Positions 1 through 6,962 of a DNA stretch of 30,330 nucleotides are shown piece by piece. The translations under genes and the position numbers were made by a program. Within the stretch, counting starts at the first letter, position 1; every line of letters begins with the position of its first letter. Below the pieces are notes generated by a model. It saw only the letters and a program-made list of their open reading frames with translations. It did no database searches and was not told the origin of the DNA. The DNA lies in assembly GCA_964428895.1 (NCBI GenBank), contig CAYRZU010000040.1, forward strand, positions 1 through 30,330, written 5' to 3'. The stretch comes from HyVt-337 sp964428895. GTDB taxonomy: Bacteria; Planctomycetota; Phycisphaerae; SM23-33.

Positions 1-650
1 CCGTCGCCGTTGGGGGCGCCGTTGGGGTTGCGGAACGTCACGTCGTGGACCGTCACGTTGGTGCAGTAGACCAAGTGCGTGTTCCAGAAGGGGGAGTTCT
101 GAACGATGAATCCGTCCAGCCGCACATCAGTGCAGTTATTCAGTTGAATCAGCGGCGGCCGCAGGAACTGAGCGAACAGGCCGCCGCCTCCGGCATCGGT
201 CAACTCATAGCGGCCCTTATTGAGCTTGGCCAGATTGCGGCCGTGGTCGCAGATCGGCTCGGCATCGCCCGAAGCCATCACCTTGTCGAACTGGTCCCAC
301 CAAGTCTGCGGGTTCCCGTCGATCGTGCCCTTGCCGCAGATAGTGACGTTCTGGAGGTCCTTGCCAAACAGCAGGGGGCTGAACATCCACAGTTCCGTGC
401 CCGCCCAGCGAGATTCAACGAACGGATAATCATCGAAGTCGCCTGAGAACAGAATCGTTGCGCCCGACTGCATCTCCAGCGTCATGTGGCTGATCAGGTG
501 GATCGCCCCGGTAAGGAACACCCCCGGCGGGACAAGCACCGTCCCGCCACCGGCCTCCTTGACAGCCGCAATCGCCGAGGCAAACGCCTCGGTGCACTTA
601 GTCTGGCCGTCACCAACGGCCCCGAACTCGGCAATACTGAAGGTCTTCAT
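1..650 (-). CDS. Glycoside hydrolase family 28 (polygalacturonase-like), 3' end beyond the window
   Basis: Reading the minus strand from the ATG at 648-650 gives an open frame of 216 codons that runs off the left edge. The N-terminus, MKTFSIAEFGAVGDGQTKC, is the typical start of a pectate-lyase-like right-handed beta-helix enzyme (FGAxGDG). Further on come a GTIDGN segment and NSPFWNTHLVYCTNVTV, a hallmark of bacterial GH28 enzymes, then GAPNGDG, which aligns with the family's catalytic NTD motif and sits right at the edge. GH28 enzymes hydrolyse galacturonan or related uronic-acid glycans. No signal peptide is visible, so the protein may be cytoplasmic, or the true start may differ. An SD-like GAAGG overlaps the stop of the upstream lipoprotein gene 11 nt away, suggesting one transcript. 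The remaining catalytic Asp, His and Arg/Lys residues lie outside the window, so activity cannot be judged. Confidence 0.85.
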   Translation of the reverse strand, partial: MKTFSIAEFGAVGDGQTKCTEAFASAIAAVKEAGGGTVLVPPGVFLTGAIHLISHMTLEMQSGATILFSGDFDDYPFVESRWAGTELWMFSPLLFGKDLQNVTICGKGTIDGNPQTWWDQFDKVMASGDAEPICDHGRNLAKLNKGRYELTDAGGGGLFAQFLRPPLIQLNNCTDVRLDGFIVQNSPFWNTHLVYCTNVTVHDVTFRNPNGAPNGD

Positions 651-661
651 ATCGGGCGCCT

Positions 662-1111
662 TCACTTCACTGGGTCGACCGTCACGTCGAGCTGGGTCGG
701 GGCGTGGCGGGTAATTACGTGGTAGGCCTGGGTGTTGACGAAAACCAGCTTTCCGTCGTCTTCGATGCGAACACCGACGGCGTAGGTGTTGCGGGGGTCG
801 ATCTTGGTCGGGTCGTATTTCAGCTCGAAGGGGAAGGGGGCCCGCATGTCGCCTGGCTGGATGACTTGCTGGGCGACCGTAGTGGCCGCCACGTCCTGCA
901 GCGAAACGTCGGCCAACTTGACGATGACCAAAGCGTCCGGGCTGAGGGGTCGATCCTGGAGCAGGTGGATCGTGCCGGTGACGGCCTCCATGGGTGTTTC
1001 CTCAGCACCCTTGGCCGCCTCGATGCAGGGAATGCACAGGTCGCCCCCCTGGCAGCCGACCAATCCCCCACACATCAACATCAGCAACAGTGAAGTCCGT
1101 TTCGTCATCAT
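662..1111 (-). CDS. YbaY/YscW-family lipoprotein
   Basis: The 149-aa product starts MMTKRTSLLLMLMCGGLVGC; LVGC is a good lipobox with the lipidated Cys at residue 20. The mature part has the YbaY/YscW beta-sandwich pattern: VTGTIHLLQDRPLSPDA, VKLADVSLQDV, PFPFELKYDPTKIDPRNTYA, VGVRIEDDGKLVFVNTQAYH. Members are envelope lipoproteins, some acting as secretin pilotins, but the role of the stand-alone form is poorly known. The start at 1111 is supported by AAGGA about 6 nt upstream. A longer in-frame reading to 1237 would overlap the upstream gene and lose the signal peptide. The gene sits between a URO-D-like gene (10 nt away) and a GH28 gene (11 nt away), so all three are probably co-transcribed. 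Confidence 0.85.
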   Translation of the reverse strand: MMTKRTSLLLMLMCGGLVGCQGGDLCIPCIEAAKGAEETPMEAVTGTIHLLQDRPLSPDALVIVKLADVSLQDVAATTVAQQVIQPGDMRAPFPFELKYDPTKIDPRNTYAVGVRIEDDGKLVFVNTQAYHVITRHAPTQLDVTVDPVK

Positions 1112-1121
1112 CGTCAGTCCT

Positions 1122-2348
1122 TCATTCGGCAGCTTGTTCGGCCCGCACGTCGCGCAGGGCCTGGAGAGCGGCCTGCAGGTGCTCGGCCGGTGTTTCCGCC
1201 GGCAGGTTGTGAACGCCGGCAAAGATGTATCGGCCATTGGCGCTGAAGGCCTCGATGGTCTTCTTGGCTTCGGCGTAGACCACGTCGGCCGACGTCCAGG
1301 CCGGCGTGATCACCGCGTCCAGCGCGCCGCCGTAGAAGATTAGATCGTCGCCGAACTTTTCGGCCAGATTGTCGGCTTCCATGTCCAACGCCGACCGCTG
1401 GATGGGGTTGAAGATCGACAGCCCGCCCTCGGCAAAATCGCCCAGGATGGCCTCCACCGACCCGCAGCAATGCAGCATGCTCTTCATGGGGGTAATGGAC
1501 TTCCACTCCGTCCAGAAGCGGCTGTAGTGGGGCTTGTAGATGGCCCGCCACAGGTCCGGGCCGCACGTTACGCCGCGACAATCGCCCATGTCGTCGGCCA
1601 CGATCATCGCGTCGGCGTACTTGCCCACCGCGTCATGGACCTGCCGCAGTTGGGCCAGGGCCGCATCGACCATCTTCTCGAGGAACGCATGACACGCCTC
1701 GGGCTCAGCCACCATGCGCATCCACCACGCCTGCAGGCCGCCCGCCTTCATCTGCAGGTCGCTGATCGACTCGCCGACCACGATGGAGTAGTTGGTGTTC
1801 TCATACAGCCACTGGGCGGTCTCTTCCAGTTCGCGGAGGAACTCATCCGACAGACTCATCTCGGGGTGGAAATCATCCGGGCTGGGTTGGTTGTCCAGGT
1901 CGGGTAGTTCGGTGTGGCTGTCCTTGTCGGGCGGCCAGTCGAAGTAGAACCCGCCGGGGGGGCAGACCATGTTGAAGCCTTCCCACCACACCGTACCGTC
2001 GGGCTCCCGCCGGAACGACCAATCGTTGGGGACCTGAATGGTGGTGCCCCAGATGTCCTGGTCTTTCCATTGGCCCTCGGATAGAGGCCCTCGGAACGGC
2101 GCCCCGCACATGCGGCTGTTGAGCAGGATCATGTCGCCGTCCATGGCGTCGATGACCTCGGGCTCAAACACCGAGTTGCACATGAACGTGCACATGCGGT
2201 TGGTGAGGCTATCAACGCCCAGGACCTGCTTGAGCCGCTCGTAGGCCAGCACGTGCATACCGGCGGTCTCGCAAGCGCCCAGGCCGTTGGGAACCCGGTC
2301 AACGGGCTCGCCGTTGTAGAACTTCCTCATCCGTTCGCGTGGGGTCAT
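1122..2348 (-). CDS. Uroporphyrinogen decarboxylase superfamily protein (MtaA/CmuA-like), not a heme enzyme
   Basis: The 408-aa protein has the URO-D TIM-barrel pattern. It opens with MTPRERMRKFYNGEPVDRVP, and the C-terminal half contains MLHCCGSVEAILGDF, IFNPIQ, FGDDLIFYGGALD and YIFAGVHNLPAETPAEH, matching the usual HxCG, NPvQ, FGG(I/L)D and HNxQ motifs of MtaA/CmuA-type methyltransferases. The Arg-rich N-terminal substrate-binding motif of true HemE is absent, so porphyrin decarboxylation is unlikely. Relatives move methyl groups between corrinoid and thiol or oxygen acceptors, and many planctomycete homologues sit beside sugar-degradation genes with unknown substrates. No corrinoid-binding protein is seen nearby. 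GGAG lies about 8 nt before the ATG, and a promoter-like pair is at 2386-2413. It is the first gene of a probable three-gene operon ending in a GH28 enzyme. Confidence 0.87.
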   Translation of the reverse strand: MTPRERMRKFYNGEPVDRVPNGLGACETAGMHVLAYERLKQVLGVDSLTNRMCTFMCNSVFEPEVIDAMDGDMILLNSRMCGAPFRGPLSEGQWKDQDIWGTTIQVPNDWSFRREPDGTVWWEGFNMVCPPGGFYFDWPPDKDSHTELPDLDNQPSPDDFHPEMSLSDEFLRELEETAQWLYENTNYSIVVGESISDLQMKAGGLQAWWMRMVAEPEACHAFLEKMVDAALAQLRQVHDAVGKYADAMIVADDMGDCRGVTCGPDLWRAIYKPHYSRFWTEWKSITPMKSMLHCCGSVEAILGDFAEGGLSIFNPIQRSALDMEADNLAEKFGDDLIFYGGALDAVITPAWTSADVVYAEAKKTIEAFSANGRYIFAGVHNLPAETPAEHLQAALQALRDVRAEQAAE

Positions 2349-2385
2349 AGCTTTCTCCGGCCAGCCCGATCGGGGCGGACGCCAA

Positions 2386-2413
2386 ATCTTAGGCCAAACG
2401 CGGCCGGGGGCAA
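2386..2413 (-). promoter_or_regulatory. Sigma70-like promoter of the URO-D/YbaY/GH28 operon
   Basis: On the minus strand TTGCCC (2408-2413) and TAAGAT (2386-2391) are separated by 16 nt. They lie 38 nt upstream of the URO-D-like start codon. Confidence 0.5.
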
Positions 2414-2446
2414 GCCTCGTTGTGGTCCAAAGTGCGGGGGGGTCCC

Positions 2447-2475
2447 TTGCCGGTTGGCGACTTGCGTGGTATCTT
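2447..2475 (+). promoter_or_regulatory. Sigma70-like promoter of the first PEP-CTERM gene
   Basis: TTGCCG (2447-2452), 17-nt spacer, TATCTT (2470-2475), about 113 nt before the ATG at 2589. It is divergent from the minus-strand promoter at 2386-2413, so the two transcription units share this control region. Confidence 0.45.
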
Positions 2476-2588
2476 CAATACGGCGTGAGGCCACAATTCA
2501 GAATCCGTGCAGGGGCATCGGCGGTCGTTCCGGGACGCTGATGCACACCCAACAACTGGGCATGCCCCGCCACCCAAAGGAGACGGAC

Positions 2589-3407
2589 ATGAGGCGACAC
2601 GTACTGACCACGGCTGTCGGCCTGATGCTGCTGCTAACGGCCACCGCATCAGCATACGAGTGGGACATGGTCCTCCTGGAAGCCAACCCAATCACCTGGG
2701 GCGGTCAGGCCGCCTGGGAGTACATCTACGACATCTACGGCACGTCTTACACCAACTTCCACCTGACCGGCTTCGACGCCACACGCGTGCTGAATATGTA
2801 CGAAGGCGCTATGTGGGATAAATGGGAAGGCTGGGCCGCCGGCTACGAAAGCTGGATCTGCAACTTCGACCCGTGGACCTATCAGTCGCCACACTACCCG
2901 TCCTATGGCGAAGGCGACGGCGATGACGTCTGGTGGATCCACCCGACCGAAGCCGAGATCATCCAGAACGACTGGGGCAACCCCGCCTATTGGCCTGGTC
3001 GAGGATACGACCCGGTTTACGCGGCCACGCATGGCCTGGTCAATCGGTGGCACACCCCTAGCGAGTATGCCGCAGGAGCGGGCAACTCCTGGCTCGGCGG
3101 AGAAATCCAGACCGTTGCGGGCGGCGATGCCTACGACGGCCTGAAGTTCTGGAGTTTCACCCAGGACAGCAGTTGGGACGGCGCCAGCCTCCAGGTGACC
3201 ATTCGCCTGATCCACCTGGACGGCCCGTACGGAACGATTACCTACGTCCCCGATACCTTCGAAACGTCAGCCAACACCGTTGTCGGCCCCGGCGGGTCCA
3301 TGCCCGGCGATTTCGATGGCGATATCGACGCCGACGACATCGACATCCTCTGCACCAACATGGTTCGGGCGATCTGGCCACCTACGATCTGGACAGCAGT
3401 GGCGTAG
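2589..3407 (+). CDS. Secreted EF-hand/dockerin-like protein, prematurely ended by a frameshift
   Basis: This is the readable part (272 aa) of a gene that originally ran to 3739. It begins with a Sec signal peptide, MRRHVLTTAVGLMLLLTATA, cleaved after ASA; AAGGAG 6 nt upstream decides the start over longer in-frame readings. Residues about 24-235 form a Trp/Tyr-rich extracellular domain of no family I recognise (LLEANPITWGGQAAWEYIYD), clearly paralogous to the protein at 3964. A first Ca-binding-like loop, GDFDGDIDADDIDIL, starts near residue 240. After CTNM the frame shifts and the peptide ends in an unrelated tail, PPTIWTAVA. The lost half encodes the rest of the dockerin-like region and the PEP-CTERM anchor. 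As written, the product would be secreted but not sorted to the envelope. Confidence 0.8.
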   Translation: MRRHVLTTAVGLMLLLTATASAYEWDMVLLEANPITWGGQAAWEYIYDIYGTSYTNFHLTGFDATRVLNMYEGAMWDKWEGWAAGYESWICNFDPWTYQSPHYPSYGEGDGDDVWWIHPTEAEIIQNDWGNPAYWPGRGYDPVYAATHGLVNRWHTPSEYAAGAGNSWLGGEIQTVAGGDAYDGLKFWSFTQDSSWDGASLQVTIRLIHLDGPYGTITYVPDTFETSANTVVGPGGSMPGDFDGDIDADDIDILCTNMVRAIWPPTIWTAVA

Positions 3408-3739
3408 TGGACGAGGACGACATGATCCTCCTTGTTGAAACGCTGGTCGAGTACGACACCGACGGCGACGGCACGGCCGATGGGCAGGGCACCTTTCAAG
3501 GAGACTTCAATCTTGACGGGGTCGTCAACGCCACCGATCTGCAGATCATGAAGGGCAATTTCGGTGTCGGCGGAGTGGGCTTCGCCGGCGGCAACGCCAA
3601 CTGCGACACCGTCGTCAACGCCACCGACCTCCAAATTCTCAAAGGCAACTTCGGCCTGGCCGCGGGGGCCGTGCCCGAACCGTTGACGATTGGCCTCCTA
3701 ACCATCGGAGGCATGGCGCTACTGCGGCATAAGCGTTAG
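3363..3739 (+). pseudogene. Out-of-frame C-terminal part: dockerin-like repeats and PEP-CTERM signal
   Basis: From about 3365 the coding signal continues in the reading frame of this segment: SGDLATYDLDSSGVVDEDDM, then DTDGDGTADGQGTFQGDFNL, two copies of VVNATDLQI(M/L)KGNFG, and finally VPEPLTIGLLTIGGMALL followed by RHKR. This is the missing end of the gene starting at 2589. The homologue at 5179 reads NMGGDPGTYDFDGDGDVD at the same place. Adding one G after the ATGG at 3360-3363 restores an unbroken frame of about 383 codons. The break is therefore a single-base deletion, either real or a sequencing/assembly error. No slippery heptamer is visible that would suggest programmed frameshifting, and no start codon with an SD would let this part be translated alone. 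Confidence 0.8.
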
Positions 3740-3759
3740 ACGCCTCCGCACCGCATCCT

Positions 3760-3789
3760 CAGGGCCGTCGGAGACCCCCGGCGGCCCTG
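3760..3789 (+). terminator. Hairpin terminator after the first PEP-CTERM gene
   Basis: The arms 3760-3771 and 3778-3789 form a 12-bp stem with one G-T pair and a 6-nt loop, followed by TTCGTTG. The hairpin lies 20 nt after the stop at 3739. The T tract is short, so termination may be incomplete. Confidence 0.65.
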
Positions 3790-3821
3790 TTCGTTGCGCC
3801 GCAAAGGGGGGAAGTGTCCCC

Positions 3822-3850
3822 TTGTCGGACGCCGCCCGGCGCGGTAGCGT
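3822..3850 (+). promoter_or_regulatory. Sigma70-like promoter of the second PEP-CTERM gene
   Basis: TTGTCG (3822-3827), 17 nt, TAGCGT (3845-3850). The same -35 box, spacer length and nearly the same -10 box (TAGCAT) precede the third PEP-CTERM gene. Confidence 0.5.
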
Positions 3851-3963
3851 AGGAGACGGTAGAGGCATCAATTCATTGGGACTGGCCGGGGCCGCGTGGG
3901 TACAGGGCGGTGGCGTCTTCCGCAAACATGCGGCCCGAAGGCTCACATCAGAAGGAGAATGAC

Positions 3964-5007
3964 ATGAGACAGGGCCTATGGATCACATGCGTTATCGCCC
4001 TATTGCTGACGGTAACCTGGCCCGCATCGCAGACGCAGGCGGGGGCCACGCTGAATCTACTGGAGGTCAACCCGATCACCTACGGGGGCCAATCCGCCTA
4101 CGAATACATCTATGACATCTACGCCGACATCCAGTACTTCAACTATCAGATCAGGGACCTGGACACGTCGGGGCTGCTGAACCTCCACGGAACAGCGTTT
4201 TATGACAAATGGGGCGCCGAGGCCGCCGGATATCCCACCTGGGCCGGCTGGACCACCTACCCGTCGCTGGGCGACCAGGCCAGCACCTGGACGCTCAACC
4301 CCGCTCATCCCGATCCCAGCCTGAACCTCTGGCACGATCCGGACGAGTATGTCGGGGACTACAACCCCTCCTACGGCGCCTGTAACGCCTGGGGCGATGG
4401 GGCTGTCGCCACCGTCGCTGCCGACGGCTTTGACGGGTTGAAGTTCAACTACGCCATCCTCGTCAAGACGCCCGAAGGCCTCAGCCAGACGATCCGGCTG
4501 GTCCACACCAACGCGCCGGACGGCACGCTGACGTTCACCGCTGACGACGGCCACATCAACACCGTTCTCGGGCCAGGGGCCGGCACCGTCCCCGGCGACT
4601 TGGACGGCGACGTCGACGCCGATGACATCGACATCTTCTGCTCGAACATGGGCATACCCGACCCCTGCTTCCCGTATGACATCTGTCTGGACCTCGACGG
4701 CGACGGGGACGTTGACGAAGCGGACCTCAACGAGTTCGTCCGGACGTATGTCGAATACGACAACGACGGCGACGGCACTCCCGACGGCGTGGTCAACGCC
4801 ACCGACCTGCAGATCATGAAGGGAAGCTTTGGCTCGTCCGGTGTGGGTTGGGCCGACGGCAACGCCAACTGTGACGATGTTGTCAACGCCACCGACCTGC
4901 AGATTCTCAAGGGCAACTTCGGGAGTGTGGCTTCGGCCGCGCCCGAACCGCTGACGATCGGTCTGCTGACGATCGGCGCCGCGGCGTTACTGCGCCGCCG
5001 ACAATAG
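3964..5007 (+). CDS. Secreted dockerin-like protein with PEP-CTERM sorting signal
   Basis: The 347-aa product has a Sec signal (hydrophobic core ITCVIALLLTVTWPA, cleaved near TQA-GA). A Trp/Tyr/Gly-rich domain of unknown family follows to about residue 205, paralogous to the protein at 2589 (LLEVNPITYGGQSAYEYIYD against LLEANPITWGGQAAWEYIYD). Next come Ca-binding loops GDLDGDVDADDIDIF and DLDGDGDVDEADL, two copies of VVNATDLQI(M/L)KG, and the anchor APEPLTIGLLTIGAAALL with RRRQ. PEP-CTERM proteins are exported and processed by an exosortase, usually into envelope or extracellular polymer. The linker NDGDGTPDG runs straight into VVNATDLQ: 12 residues with the first half of a Ca loop, present in both neighbours, are missing in frame. 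The start at 3964 is chosen for the SD AGAAGGAGA and signal peptide. Confidence 0.88.
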   Translation: MRQGLWITCVIALLLTVTWPASQTQAGATLNLLEVNPITYGGQSAYEYIYDIYADIQYFNYQIRDLDTSGLLNLHGTAFYDKWGAEAAGYPTWAGWTTYPSLGDQASTWTLNPAHPDPSLNLWHDPDEYVGDYNPSYGACNAWGDGAVATVAADGFDGLKFNYAILVKTPEGLSQTIRLVHTNAPDGTLTFTADDGHINTVLGPGAGTVPGDLDGDVDADDIDIFCSNMGIPDPCFPYDICLDLDGDGDVDEADLNEFVRTYVEYDNDGDGTPDGVVNATDLQIMKGSFGSSGVGWADGNANCDDVVNATDLQILKGNFGSVASAAPEPLTIGLLTIGAAALLRRRQ

Positions 5008-5049
5008 ACTCGTCCGCTGACTTGTCTTCGGTCGAGGCCAGATATTTCG

Positions 5050-5078
5050 TTGTCGCCGCCCCTTGGGCGCGCTAGCAT
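5050..5078 (+). promoter_or_regulatory. Sigma70-like promoter of the third PEP-CTERM gene
   Basis: TTGTCG (5050-5055), 17 nt, TAGCAT (5073-5078), about 100 nt before the ATG. It matches the layout at 3822-3850. Confidence 0.5.
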
Positions 5079-5178
5079 ATGGACAGTGGCGATGGGGTCT
5101 GCTGCTGGGTCTGTTTCCGCCAGGGGAAGGTCCGATCGCTCAGGGAAGTCCGCCAGGAACTGCATAGGGAGAGCTACC

Positions 5179-6684
5179 ATGAAACGCTTGGCATTGTGCT
5201 TTCTAGCTGGGCTGGTCGCTCTGGGGGTCGCCAACGCGGCCATCGCCCAGACAACTATCTTCAACGGGACCATCTACGACCTGCTCGTCAGTGACCCCTT
5301 CACCGTCGGCGCCGGAGCTTTCGGCGAGAACTTGGTCGGCATGACGATCACGGTGGTCAACACCACCGGCGAGGTCGGGTACGACCCCGACGTCATCGAC
5401 TGCGACTACTTCGGCTATACCGGCATCACGGGCAAATTCCACCAGCACCGGTCGACCATCCTGGGCAGCGATTCCCCGGTGGCCACCGACCCGTTCGCCA
5501 CCGTGATCGACAGCCACTGGGAACTGGCCGGAGAGATCTACATCACGCCGCCCTCGGAGACCTACGACGTCTGGGCCAGCAACGAGCCCACCGACGCCTT
5601 GCCGCCGTTCGACGGCTTCGCGGAGACTTCCTTCGGTGATGAAATGGGCGGGACATTCGTCTTGCGCAAGCTCGGGGAGCCGCACTTGGGCCCCGAGGTC
5701 GAGTTCGTGTACCTGGTCAGCCAACCCAACCAAGCCATCAATGTTAACTGCTTCCTGACCGGCCCCGGCGGCGGCGAACACGTAATCGCTACCTACACCG
5801 TCGGCCAGGGCGTGGGCTCCTATGTCGACGCCGGATACGAGAGCGGCGTCGTCGGTGGCGGCTCGGGCGCAATCGGCGGATTCGATTACTTGTTCGACGA
5901 AGTGACCTCTGCCGGGCTGTTGGACGCCGACTACCACGTCACGGCTGCCGATCCCAATGATGGGATCACTTTCGACCTACCGGACGGCCAACTGCACGAA
6001 TGGGAGGTCGGGTTTGGCGGCGACTTCGACGGCGGCGTGACCATGACGCTGAATTACCTGGACCTGACGGGCGCGCCGGATCTGGACGAGGAAGACCTCT
6101 TTGTCTACCACCAACTGTCCAACGGGTACTGGGAGCAATTGCCCGTGCTCGGCCGCGACTTGGAGGCCAACACCATTACGGTGATGACCACAGGGTTCTC
6201 TCCCTTGGCCTTGGGCGGCGGAAAGATGGGTGATCTCGACGGCGACAACGACGTCGACGCCGACGATATCGACCTCCTGTGTGGCAACATGGGCGGCGAT
6301 CCCGGCACCTACGATTTTGACGGAGATGGCGACGTCGATTTCGACGACCTGAAATGGTTCGTGGAGCACTACGTCGAGTACGACTGCGATGGTGACGGCA
6401 TCATCGATGGGCAGGGGACCTTCATGGGCGACTTCACTCTCGATGGTCGCGTCAACGTGACGGATATTCAGGTCATGAGGGGCAGTTTCGGGATTTCCGG
6501 GTTGGGATGGGCCGATGGCAACGCCAACTGCGACTCGCTAATCAACCTCACCGACTTGCAGTTGTTGCAGCCCTACTACGGGCTATCCAAGTGCGAAGGC
6601 GGGTCCGGCGGCGAGGTCCCCGAACCGTTAACAATCGGCCTGCTGGGCATCGGGGCTGCCGCGTTGCTGCGACGCAGACGATAG
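5179..6684 (+). CDS. Secreted PEP-CTERM protein with dockerin-like repeats
   Basis: The 501-aa product starts with a Sec signal, MKRLALCFLAGLVALGVANA, cleaved near AIA-QT. AGGGAG about 8 nt upstream supports this start. The first ~350 residues form a beta-rich extracellular region different from the two preceding genes. Its end (LDEEDLFVYHQLSNGYWEQL then NTITVMTTGFSPLALGG) is a pattern common just before the anchor in PEP-CTERM proteins. Residues about 355-475 carry EF-hand/dockerin-like loops (GDLDGDNDVDADDIDLL, DFDGDGDVDFDDL, GDFTLDGRVNVTDIQVM, NANCDSLINLTDLQLL). The C-terminus is VPEPLTIGLLGIGAAALL plus RRRR, an exosortase-type sorting signal. The dockerin-like and anchor parts are paralogous to those at 2589-3739 and 3964, showing a common C-terminal cassette with different N-terminal cargo. 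No cohesin is visible in the window. Confidence 0.88.
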   Translation: MKRLALCFLAGLVALGVANAAIAQTTIFNGTIYDLLVSDPFTVGAGAFGENLVGMTITVVNTTGEVGYDPDVIDCDYFGYTGITGKFHQHRSTILGSDSPVATDPFATVIDSHWELAGEIYITPPSETYDVWASNEPTDALPPFDGFAETSFGDEMGGTFVLRKLGEPHLGPEVEFVYLVSQPNQAINVNCFLTGPGGGEHVIATYTVGQGVGSYVDAGYESGVVGGGSGAIGGFDYLFDEVTSAGLLDADYHVTAADPNDGITFDLPDGQLHEWEVGFGGDFDGGVTMTLNYLDLTGAPDLDEEDLFVYHQLSNGYWEQLPVLGRDLEANTITVMTTGFSPLALGGGKMGDLDGDNDVDADDIDLLCGNMGGDPGTYDFDGDGDVDFDDLKWFVEHYVEYDCDGDGIIDGQGTFMGDFTLDGRVNVTDIQVMRGSFGISGLGWADGNANCDSLINLTDLQLLQPYYGLSKCEGGSGGEVPEPLTIGLLGIGAAALLRRRR

Positions 6685-6702
6685 GAAAGAGAGCAGACAT
6701 GG

Positions 6703-6744
6703 CAAACCGCCGCGCCGGGACAACCCGGCGCGGCGGTTTGTTTG
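6703..6744 (+). terminator. Strong intrinsic terminator after the PEP-CTERM block
   Basis: Perfect 17-bp inverted repeat (6703-6719 with 6724-6740) around a 4-nt ACAA loop, 18 nt after the stop codon, followed by TTTG. The A-rich left foot and T-rich right foot suggest it could work on both strands. Confidence 0.8.
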
Positions 6745-6766
6745 CGCCCTCACGTAGGCCAAAAAC

Positions 6767-6798
6767 AGCGCCGGGGAAAGGAGGACAAACCCGGCGCT
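6767..6798 (-). terminator. Probable terminator of the hen1-pnkp operon
   Basis: Perfect 9-bp stem AGCGCCGGG/CCCGGCGCT (6767-6775 with 6790-6798), 14-nt loop. On the minus strand it is followed by GTTTTTGG. It lies about 165 nt past the pnkp stop, and no better candidate is nearer. Confidence 0.5.
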
Positions 6799-6806
6799 CC
6801 ACTGAA

Positions 6807-6857
6807 CCGTCGGGCGAACGCAGGCGGGGGGAGACCTGCGTTGTTGGGCCCCGACGG
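6807..6857 (+). repeat. Two-part hairpin, left copy of a pair flanking hen1-pnkp
   Basis: Outer arms CCGTCGGG/CCCGACGG (6807-6814 with 6850-6857) and inner arms AACGCAGG/CCTGCGTT (6817-6824 with 6835-6842) enclose the 10-nt loop CGGGGGGAGA. The hairpin at 11032-11071 has the same architecture, the same closing AGG/CCT and a loop differing at one base. The strand is given for the orientation of the G-rich loop. Confidence 0.55.
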
Positions 6858-6962
6858 CCACACATCCTTGTGCTGTCTGTATCTATTCTACGCAGACGAG
6901 GCGGGGCAGGTTCGGAGATTGTTGTAAGGTCGTTGCCTGAATCTTCAAGGACAACTAAAGGC

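Noticed and set aside
45..446. Plus-strand open frames across the left edge
   Set aside because: The minus strand reads as a continuous GH28 protein with family motifs; the plus frames have no recognisable product.
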